DNA of 64,000 nt from Amborella trichopoda. Lineage: Eukaryota; Streptophyta; Magnoliopsida; Amborellales; Amborellaceae. The notes beneath the pieces are model-generated. The model did not search any database and was not told where the DNA came from. It was given only the letters and a program-made list of their open reading frames with translations. The stretch spans positions 1,133,398 through 1,197,397 of the forward strand of contig NW_006497560.1 in the NCBI RefSeq assembly GCF_000471905.2, in the 5' to 3' direction. Position numbers and translations under genes: made by a program. Positions 34,001 to 45,716 of the stretch are shown piece by piece (positions within the stretch are counted from its first letter, which is position 1; each line of letters begins with the position of its first letter).

Positions 34001-37000
34001 NNNNNNNNNNNNNNNNNNNNNNNNNNNNNNNNNNNNNNNNNNNNNNNNNNNNNNNNNNNNNNNNNNNNNNNNNNNNNNNNNNNNNNNNNNNNNNNNNNNN
34101 NNNNNNNNNNNNNNNNNNNNNNNNNNNNNNNNNNNNNNNNNNNNNNNNNNNNNNNNNNNNNNNNNNNNNNNNNNNNNNNNNNNNNNNNNNNNNNNNNNNN
34201 NNNNNNNNNNNNNNNNNNNNNNNNNNNNNNNNNNNNNNNNACTACTCTTGCTGTACATACAAACAATATGGCTGCGATTACTCTGTAAAAAATTTCACAA
34301 TAGCATGATGAGTTTGGCTACTCAGTAAGTGACCATCATTATCCTTACAAATCATGGTTAGAAATTATAAATATTTTCTAAAAGAATGTATAACATGAGG
34401 AAGAGCATATATGAAGAACATATTCAAAATAAAAAACACACAATTTAACATAATTTCGATGATTTGAATGCATACTAAACCAGTATGAGAAAGTGTATAT
34501 ATAATTCCTTTAACAGAAGTGCCCAGTTTAACATAATACAAAGGATTTCACAAGATACCCTATTGGCGTCCCAAGTAGGTCATTTATATACCCCACCAGC
34601 GTCCTGGATGGGTCCACTCATATCTCACTGGCGTACCGGATAAGTCCATTTAGACACACGATTCATATCAAGATCGACAATATTCTAACAATACTGCAAT
34701 TAAGTATCAGATAGAATCAAACAAGCATTCACAACAATAGAAGTGCTGCAGTAGAAGCACTAACCTTGGGTCCCAGGTTAGAACTTCTACCATCCCGCAG
34801 GAAAAAGCACCACCAACGGGTAAATCCGTTGCGTAGTGCCTCACACATGCACATAACCTTAGTCCGTTGTGTAGTGCCTCGCTGTTGTAGTAAGAATGAA
34901 GTGGGCAATCGATTATGCAAGGCCAGCCATGAGAACCATTTTGCCCTTGGGTGGCATTTGGTGGACCAAAGGGTACGGAAAATAGGTTGAACCTTGATGC
35001 CTAATCAAATCCCATGCCCTTTTAATGGAGAATGATCCATCAGTAGAATGAATCCAGACCAGTGAATCCTTCTTCGGCTGTAGAGGGAGAGTATAATTCT
35101 CAACCTCTCTCAATATATTCCTCAAAAAATCAGATGTGAGATGTGGCAGAAACCAAGCTTGAGGTACTCCTCTGATAAAGTCTGAACCCTCCTCCCTACA
35201 GCAGCCCCCAAATATTCCTGAATGTTATCATCGTGGAAATCTGAAAGTGACTGACTTGCTAACCATGGGTCCATCCAGAAATCCATCATCTGACCATTAC
35301 TTATATTCCACTGTACATTGCCTCTCAAATGAAATAAGCCAAGTAAAATCCCTTTCCATGCATGAGAACATCCTCTTCTGCTTTCAGCCCCCCAAATAGA
35401 GGAATTTCTAAAATATCGACGTTTGAAGAACCATGCCAACGACGAGGATGGATTTTCCAAAATCTTCCATGCTAACTTCATCATTCCTGCGATATTGAAA
35501 TCCACCATATCCCTTACCACAAGACCTCCTTCAGCCATAGGGAGGCACACTGTTTTCCATTTTATAAGATGAACGCCTCTTTTTTCTGCTTCACCGGCCC
35601 ATAAGAAGTTTATCTGTAGTCGCTCTATCATATGACATGTTTTCTTTGGGAGAATGAAGGATAACAACCAGAAAACTGATGAAGCCCCCAGTACAGACTT
35701 AAGCAACTGAAGTCGACTGGCATGTGAGAGGCATAAAGGTTGCCAAGACCCAATCTTACCGAACACCTTACCCATCAGACTATGACAATAACTGTGCCTC
35801 AGATGTCCACGAAATAATGGTAGGCCCAAATATTGAACAGGAAGAAACCCTTCAACAAACTTTAACTCCCTCAGCATTCTCTCCCGTCCTCCCCGTGGTG
35901 GACCAAAGAAAAAGACCTTGCTTTTAGATGAGTTCAGAATCTGACTAGTACTCCTCTCAAACTTATGAATAAGTTCACGCATAGCTGTGGCAGTATAGAT
36001 GGATGTCTCACAAAAACTAAGCACATCATTAGCGTAAAAAAGATGAGACCCATAGTCACACCCTGAAGGAAACGCCCTGGGAACCATGCCTTGCAACATA
36101 GCACAATCAAGCTGTCTATTAAAAAAATCTATAACCAGCAAAAAAAGATAACGAGATAGAGGATCCCCTTGCCTCAAACCTCTCTTACCTTTAAAAAAAC
36201 CTTTGGGTGAGCCATTCCTCAGAACAGAGAAAGAAGTAGTGGAAACACACAAGTGAACCTAAGAAACAAATAACTCAGGAAAACCCAAGCAGGCATCCTA
36301 TCCACTATAAAATCCCATGACACTTTGTCATATGTGCTGCTCAAATCGATTTGCAGACACAGTTTATGCCGATCTGATTCCTATGACAAAGAGACATAAG
36401 TTCGTTTGCCATGAGAATATTATCAGTGATAAACCTACCTTTCAAAAATGCAGCCTGCCGAGGGTCGATAAAATCAGCAAGAACAACTCGTAGGCGATTA
36501 GAAATTATTTTGCTGATGATTTTATTTTAGACATTACACAACCCTATAGGTCGAAAGTCTTTCATCATCCTAGGTGCATCCACTTTAGGAATCAGACAAA
36601 TAGAGGTGGAATTGATTTGCTTGAGCAGCTTACCCTTAGTGAAGAAATCTTTAAGGGCAAGAAAAACATCCTTTTTAATGACTTCCCATCCAAACTTGTA
36701 GAATTCCATTGATAAGCCATCTGGCCTTGGAGCACTTTCATTTTTCATATCCCAAATGCATGCTTTAATCTCCTCCATAGTTACTGCGTCCACTAGTTTA
36801 TTCTTCTGAGAAGAATTGAGATGCAATGGCGGCAAGACCTGATCAACCATGTGAAGGTCAATATTGCTCTTCTGAGCCAATAAGTCTTTGAAGTAGCCAA
36901 TCATATGATTTTCAATATCAGCCTCAGTATACGAAAGATTCCCATTTTGATCCTTCAAAGAGATAATTCTATCAGTTCTCCTTTTGACCATAGTCGATAA

Positions 37001-40000
37001 GTGAAAATATTTGGTATTGGAGGCCTCCTCTTTTAACCAGTTTGGTCTTGATTTTTGCCTCAAGAATCTTTCTTCATTGGCCAGAAGAGTTTGTAATTTC
37101 TGAGTATACTCTTTTTCTTGAGACAGGAATGTATCATTGGAAGGATCCATGTGTAAACTATCATGCAAAGACAATAGTTGGTGTCGAACTATAGTAATGG
37201 ATTCCCCAACAAAGCCAAACACCTCCTTGTTCTATAATCGTAGGTCAGCTTTGAGCCTCTTAAGTTTAGCCACAAAGCAATACATGGGAGTACCCCCCAC
37301 TTGGCCTCACCACGAATTACAAATAACATCTAAAAAACCAGGATGCTGCTCCCACATAGAGAAATACTTAAAAGGTTTGGGCTCAACTAGACTCAGATCA
37401 GAAACAGAGACGAGTAAGGGACAATGATTTGAGGTACCTTTAGGGAGTAACTGGACTTTGGATTCAGGGAAGGCCAAAATCCAATCAGTAGTTGCTAATG
37501 CTCGGTCCAACCTTCTTCTAATGCATCTGCTCAATTGGTTATTAGACCAGGAGAACCATCCTCTGACTATACCAAGATCAGCATGGGCACAATCCGTCAT
37601 TACTTGAGCAAAATCGCCTGAGTCTGGTGGTAGAGAATTGCTCCCCGCCACTGCTTCCGAGGGATCCAATAACGTATTAAAATCTCCTAGTACCAGCCAG
37701 GGAAGAGCAATAGTTGCTCCTAAGGTCCTCATATGATCCCATAGCAAGGCCCTTTGGGACACATAATTAGAGGCATACACTCCTGAAATCACTGAAATGT
37801 TTCCATTATAGATACGGGTAGCCGCCACAGTAATCATTTGATCATTTACCTCAATCAGTTTGATTGAGTCAATTAGAGGATTCTATAGGTCTAAACTTCT
37901 GGATCTACCTTCAATGTCATTAGCAATAAAGTTATTATAGAATCCCAGCCTTTTTGACCAACTACAGCACAACTCCACAGGAAGTTTAGTTTTCAATAAG
38001 AAAATAAGACCAAGGTTATGTTGTCCTTTTAAAACCCCAATATCCGATATTCTGCCCCAGCCCTGAAGGCCCTTGACATTCCAAGCAGCAATAGACATAG
38101 CCAAAATCAAAGGTTTGGACGTTTGGTAAGTGAAACTTTACCTTTAGGAGCTGTAGTAGCACGCTGAGCCTTATGGGGTAACCCCATCTTGTCGCCAATA
38201 GAAGTTGCAGTTAGTCCTTTTGTATCACCTGTGGCTGATGAAGAATGGCCCCTCTTGTCACCAGAAGCTGCCAAAGAGGCTTTAATTGCGACCTAGTTCA
38301 AGCTTGAGGAAGCTTCTCACTATTCGCATGATCCTGCACTCGTTTACTAGAACCATCCACCTTATCGGCTATGTGCTTAGGATTGTGATCACCAACAATA
38401 TTCCCTATGCCATCCTCTAGCGTGTCCCCCTGTGGCCCAATCACACCGTTACCATGACCAAGGGTTTTCGGATCCTCAATAGGCAAGTAATCCAAATGGC
38501 CCTCAACATCATACTCCTCCCCATCTTTCTCTACGACGGCAGTGGTGTTGACCTGCTTGAGACTGTGCTCACATATCTTCTTAGAATGGGCAACATGTTT
38601 ATCATCAGCCTGGTTGTCCAGAGACAATAGCGAGGAACCGCCATCCTCAACAGGTGCCGTCCCAATCACTGGCGACAGAACCCCGACCTCTCCAGACACA
38701 CCAGTATTATCAATATGAGTCATAGCTGTCACCTCATACTCCTATTGCATATCAGAATCACCCATTGGAATACAAGTGTCGACTGTATTTTGCTAAGAAG
38801 AGCTAACTGCTGCTCAATAAGAGACCCCTCGTTATCTTCATGGACATTGGCTAGAATTGCAATAGCATTAGAAATGATATCCTTCGGATCCACGCTGTTG
38901 TTAGCATGAGAAACAACCACATTATTTATCTCTGACAAATTGGGAAGGGTTGGAACAACATCAGTGCCTTCCTTCCCCTTCCTTTTGTAAACCAACTACT
39001 GTCTCCCTTTAACTACCTTCCAACCTTCCCTTGAGGGTAACTTAACAGAAGTATCACCATTGGGAACAATTGTTATGCTGGCCTTGATGGAAACCTTGAT
39101 GGAAACCTTTGCACTTAAGCCTGCTCGACATGATTCGGGCATGTGGCCCACCCTCCGACGATTAGAAAAGATCGAGGGTATGAACTCATAGACTATCTCT
39201 TGCCTATACTCCTTCCCAAAAAGTCCAGCCAAACTTCAGTCGAATGGTATCTAAATCCAATGCAACACACACCCTTGGCTCAACCCTTGATCTTAGTATT
39301 GTCGATTTATCCATGAAGATGGGTTTTCCAATACTGGAGGCAATTCAGAAAAGAATTTCTGGTTCCCAATACACCAATGCTAACCTTGGCAATTTGATCC
39401 AAACTGGCGCAATATGGCGAGTATGCCTAGAGGGTTGAACTGAAGGATCCCATTCTTGAAGCACCAAACACTTTTTGTTGATAAACCAAGGTCCCCCCGT
39501 ACGGGCAACCTCCATCTCCGTACTAGAATGGAATGAAAAATCAAGAAGCCCTCATCAACGGAGAGTACTTCAACATCCCGCTCAAGCCTCCACATCTTCT
39601 TCAACATCTCTTTCATATAATTCCAATCAGGTTGATGGCCCAAGAAGTATCCCAATAGACAGTTTTCTCACCGGCTCCGACATGAAGCTATCACCTTCTT
39701 GTCAATTTTGACAAATTTTTTACCATTGATAATTTCAATAGGTGAAGTATCCATCTCCTCAAAGTAAAACACTCCACTTTGGACACCTTTGGCCCCAAAT
39801 AACAGGTCTAAGGACTTACCCGAGCCCCAACAGATGCTAGGTAAACAATCAATCTTGTACATAACACTTGCATATAACATTTGCACATATTACTTGCACA
39901 AAGCCCTTGCATATAATACTTGTACATAACAGTTGCACATAACACTTGCACATAACACGTGCGCATAAGACTTACACATAATACTTGTACATAACAGTTG

Positions 40001-43000
40001 CACATAACACTTGCACATAACACGTGAACATAACACTTGCACATGACATTTGCATATACTTGCATATAACATCTACAGTATCTAAGATTTATGCTGCAAA
40101 TATTACAATTAAATACAAAAATACATAGAACTTATAATTTTTGAAATATTACAATTAAATGCAAAAATATCTCTGGGAATATTATAGAAATATGAGTTTT
40201 CTTCAAACAAAGATTTTACAGAAAAAATGAAGTCACCTACACGTAAAATTTATAGTATCTGAAATTCATAATAATAGACGGAAATATGACAATTTTATTA
40301 AAAGCTGAAATACCAATTTTCAAATAACTATTTTACAGAAAAATGAGATCACTTACCTATGTGGCACTTTGAGATGAGAGAGACCTTAAAATACTCGTCA
40401 TGCTCCTCCTCGTCTTCGACCTCAGCCACCCCATGGTTGCAACAAAAAGAGGAGCAACGAGCCACTGCAAAAGTTAGCAGTGAAAGTAGCGGTGCTTTCT
40501 TAGATCTAGTGTTTTATTGTTGGCCTTTCCAATAGAGAGATTGAACAGTGCATAGGGCGAAAATCAAGGGCCATGGCGCAAGAGAAAAAAAGGAAGATGA
40601 CAGATTTTGAAGGTAGAGGTCAGACCAAATGGAGGTAATAAATTTGGTTTGCATAAATTCGGGGAAGTACTCTGGTGGGGTAGATGAAGAAAAAGAGAAT
40701 GCAGTAAATCGAAAGCGATAAAAGGTACCAGAGAGAGAGTACGGTGAATGTAAAAAGAATGGTAACTTAGAGCGAGAGAAAGTATAGCATGAGAGAGACC
40801 AATTAAAATTGTAACACCTCATGAAAAAGGTGCTGCACATATGAGTTGCCACGTAAGGTGGAAATGCTAACCACCTTCAAGCAAAACTTTGCAAGAGCTG
40901 GTGGACCAAAGGTCCACACTAATAAAAGGGACCAGCACAATTTAAAAAAAAAGAGTTGCTTGGTTGCCACGCCATCTAATGAAAAACAAGAGAAAAAGAT
41001 GGTGGAGCAAAGGTCCACCATATAAAAATGAACCATCACAAAAAGTTATTATTATTATTATTATTATTTTATTCATATTTTTATTTTTTACTTTTTTACA
41101 GTCTCAAAAAAATTTGGGTCGTCACAATTACTTTAGATAAGGACACAAAATTTGAGTTGTCCTGGAGGACCTTGAGATGCAAGATGAGAAGTAAACTACT
41201 TTATTTTAGAGCATATTACCATCAAAGTTATGGCCACAAAAAATGTAGTCAACCGGACCCCCAGATATCTACTACGGTGCTTAGTGGGTGACTAACCTTG
41301 CCAATGGGACTTGATGCTTCCCCAAGCTGAGTTTCCCTTTGATATGTCTATTAATAGATCGACAGGTAAGTCTCAATTTGAGATTGTTGGTGGCCAATCT
41401 CCCATACATAACCTAGAGTTTGTGTCTTTACCAAATCTTTGGAGGGTGAATGATGTTGCTACGGCTTATAAACAACGAATACATGTGCAAAGGAACCAAG
41501 TTGCATGCAAGTACAGCCAAGTACAAAGAAGATGCTAACACATATAAGTGCCCCAAGGATCATGAAGATAGAGATCTCATTATGATGAACATACACCGAG
41601 AAAGTCATCCGGTTGGATCCTGGAGCTTAAACTCAAGAAGATAAGTCCTTCTCAAGTGTTGAAGAAGATGAAAGATGACGGTTATCTCGTAGACCTTCCT
41701 AACAATCTACAGATTTCTCATATTTTTAATGTCGTTGAGATTTATGAATTTCATGGATAAATCGAGCTAGAACCTATTTCCCGAATAGAAGATTGATTAG
41801 AGCACATGACTATGAAGCCTGGTAAAAAAATTAAATAAGTATTTGATGTGCAAACCATGAAGAATCGCCAATGCAACTATGGTTGATAACTGGTTCAATG
41901 GGAAGGTGACCCCCTAACCAATAGTACAATGATTGAGTTGTATCCATACTTTTCTGAGTTGTATGCAATCATGGGAAGCACACATTTTGGGGAATTGGTT
42001 CATGGGTTTGCATGTGTAGGTTTCTTTCCCCATGTAAAGATCCACACTAAGTTCTGAAATAAGGTTGGCTTTCTATTTGTAGTGGAAAGAAAGCTTGGAC
42101 AGGGAAGTTAGGAGGGTTTAAAGGGCTATGTGGATAGACAATTTTCAGTTCTAAGTTGAATATTGAACAATCGTAAAAGGTGTAGAGCTTGTTTTGAGCC
42201 CCCTTCTAGCTGTTGATTGTTCTGTTTGTTATTTTAAAGGATCTCCTTCAGATTTTTTGACTTAATTTCATTTCCTTGTGGAACTATTTCTTCTATTTAG
42301 CTTTTGTTTTATGTTACCATTGGTGTCAACTGATTTTAGAGAGAGAAAGTCTTGCTCTATGGTTGGTTCACATCATGCGGCTCAGGGCCAGACGAGTCCC
42401 AAGCTGAATTTGACTTATAAGTAACTCGCCCTAATTCTTTCATGTTGTTCATTTCAACTAGGTTCTTTCTAGGTGGTATGCTCATCACACAATAAATCAA
42501 GGTTTGTTAACGTTTTCCATTGCAATATTAACTAAGCATATGCTACTGCAGATTAGGAGTTGGGCTTGGGCTTGAGTGGCTAGCAGCACATGTTTAGCAG
42601 TACTACATTTCAAGTTCAATTCTTACCTTCGAACTACCCAAAAAAAAAAAAATGCCACTGCTGATCATGATTCTTCAAATGTATTTCAACTTCCAGATTC
42701 TGTTTTATCCTTGAACACTCTTTTATGCTGTAAAGGTATGAAGCAAGATACTGTGTGAAGGATAAGTACAGGAAAATGTAACGACTCAAATTTTTCTGAA
42801 ACTAAAAAAGAAAAAGAAAGAGAAATAATTATAATAATAATAATAACTCTTTGTGATGGTTCATTTTTATAAGGTGGACCTTTGCTCCACCATCTTTTTC
42901 TCTTGTTTTTCATTAGATGGCGTGGCAACCAAGCAACTCTTTTTTTTTAAATTCTGCTGGTCCCTTTTATTAGTGTGGACCTTTGGTCCACTAGCTCTTG

Positions 43001-45361
43001 CAAAGTTTTGCTTGAAGGTGGTTAGCATTTCCACCTTACGTGGCAACTCATATGTGGGGCACCTTTTTTATGAGGTGTTACAATTTTAATTGGTCTCTCT
43101 CATGCTATACTTTCTCTCGCTCTAAGTTACCATTCTTTTTACATTCACTGTACTCTCTCTATCTGGTACTGCTTCTATTTATTGCATTCTCTCTTTTTCT
43201 TCATCTACCCCACCATAGTACTTCCCTGAATTTCTGCAAGCCAAATTTATTACCTCCATTTGGTAATAAATTTTAATGTCTCTCTCATCTCAAAGTGCCA
43301 CATAGGTAAGTGATCTCATTTTCTTGTAAAATAGTTATTTGAAAATTGATATTTTCGCTTTAATAAAATTGTCATAGTTTCGTCTATTATTATGAATTTT
43401 AGATACTATAAATTTTACGTGTAAGTGACTTCATTTTTCCTGTAAAATCAATGTTTGAAGAAAACTGATATTTCTATAATATTCCCAGAGATCTTTCTGC
43501 ATTTAATTGTAATATTTCCTAAATTATAAGTTTTATGTATTTCTGTATTTAATTGTAATATTTGCAGCATAAATCTTAGATACTATAAATGTTATATGCA
43601 AGTATATGCAAATGTCATGTGCAAGTGTTATGTGCATGTGTTATGTTCACGTGTTATGTGCAAGTGTTATGTGCAACTGTTATGTACAAGTATTATGTGT
43701 AAGTGTTATGTGCACGTGTTATGTGCAAGTATTATGTGCACGTGTTATGTGCAACTGTTATGTGCAACTGTTATGTACAAGTATTATGTGAGAGGACTAT
43801 GTGTAAGTATTATGTGCAAATATTATATGCAAGTGTTATGTACAAGATTGATTGTGTACCTAACAGCTGTTGGGGCTCGGGTAGGTCCTCAGACCAGTTA
43901 TCTAGGGCCAAAGGTGTCAAAAATGGAGTGTTTTACTTTGAGGAGATGGATACTTCACCTATTGGAATTATTAATGATAAAAAATTTGTCAAAATTGACA
44001 AGAAGGTGATGGATTCATGTTGGGGCCGGTAAGAAAACTGTCTATTGGGATACTTCTTGGGCTGCCGACCTGATTGAAATTATATGAAAGATATAAGATT
44101 TGTGTGCATGACAACACATATACTACATTGATATATGGCATGCGATTGACATAATAAAGTCTTTTGAATTTATATTCATGGTAGTATAACATAGTGATGT
44201 CCCTTGTGAATATAGCATAAAAATGTTGATGTTTTTGTGATTACATATGAAACATGCTTCTGATAAGATATGTGTGCATGACAACATGGTTCTGATACGA
44301 TATGTATGCATGGAAACATGCTTATGATAAGATATGTGTGCATGGCAACATGCTTTTGATAAGATATGTGTGCATGACAACATGCTTTTGATAAGATATG
44401 TGTGCATAGCAACATTCTTCTGATAAAATGTGTGTGCATGACAACATGCTTTTGATAAGATATGAGCGCATGTAAACATGCCTCTATTATGATCTGATGA
44501 GATATTTATTCTCACAACTATGATTTATCCTTACTCTCTATGATAGGATGAAAGTTAAGAATGGATTGTGTTTGGGAGGTCGCACCCCCAAAATCTGTGT
44601 GAGACACTACTCATTGGGACTCCTTTGGTAGTGTTACGCTCTCTCGCCTGTAGGGCACATGAGAGAGTTGTGTCTTGCAAGGTCAGTTTCTATCAAAAGC
44701 CCCAAAGCACGCTGGGGTTGTGTCCGTGTGTGAGGCACTACACAACGGATTTACCCGTTAGTAGTGCTTCTCCCTGCGGGATGTTAGAAGTTCTTACCTT
44801 AGACCCAAGGTTAGTGGCAGGACTTCTGTTGTTGTAAATGCTTATTTGATTCTATCTGGTACTTAATTGCAGTATTGTTAGAATATTGTTGATCTTGATA
44901 TGAATCGTGTGTCTAAGTGGACTCATCTGGTACGCTGGTGAGATATGAGTGGACCCATCCAGGACGCTGGTGGGGTATATAAATGACTTACTTGGGACGC
45001 CAGTAGGGTATCTTGTGAAGGCATTTCTATTAAAGGAATTATATATGCACTTTCTCATACTGATTTAGTTTGCATTCAAATCTTCGAAATTATGTTAAAT
45101 TGTGTGTTTCTGAATTTGAATATGTTCTTCATATGTGCTCTTCCTCATATTATGCATTCTTTTAAAAAATATTTACAATTTCTAACTATGATTTGTAAAG
45201 ATAATGATGGTCACTTACTGAGTAGCCAAACTCATCAAGCTATCGTGAAATTTTTTACAAAGTAGTTGCTGCCGTATTGTTCGTATGTACAGCAGGAGTA
45301 GTTTGGAAGAAGTTTGTAGTCATGGATAAAGTCACCTTTGTAACTTTTGTCCTATCAAAGT

Positions 45362-45418
<57 letters not shown>

Positions 45419-45661
45419 NNNNNNNNNNNNNNNNNNNNNNNNNNNNNNNNNNNNNNNNNNNNNNNNNNNNNNNNNNNNNNNNNNNNNNNNNNNNNNNNNN
45501 NNNNNNNNNNNNNNNNNNNNNNNNNNNNNNNNNNNNNNNNNNNNNNNNNNNNNNNNNNNNNNNNNNNNNNNNNNNTAGTCTATAGTAGACGTAGTAGTAG
45601 TAGTTAAGTATAGTAGTACTAAGTAACTACTTACTTACTTACGTTACTTACTACTACTATA

Positions 45662-45716
<55 letters not shown>

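Larger units (their letters stand above)
34911..39850 (-). mobile_element. LINE (L1-type non-LTR retrotransposon) fragment inside the B-left LTR
   Basis: Minus-strand L1-like element with ORF1 remnants at the right (38.3-39.85 kb) and ORF2 endonuclease, reverse transcriptase and the start of the RNase H-type zinc region to the left. It has no poly(A) tail and no complete 3' end, and stops within the zf-RVT region at about 34911. Its right end joins LTR sequence at the same point as a much shorter LINE piece in the B-right LTR. Confidence 0.85.

Noticed and set aside
33429..34328. 299-residue frame spanning the N gap
   Set aside because: Most of it is unknown bases, and the ends are LTR sequence. 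It cannot be supported as a gene.
43596..44009. Cys/Val/Tyr-rich proteins (MCKCYVHVLC type) on plus, and the counterpart on minus at 39808-40072
   Set aside because: These are translations of the 15-bp GTTATGTGCAAGT array in several frames; the right one also runs into LINE sequence.
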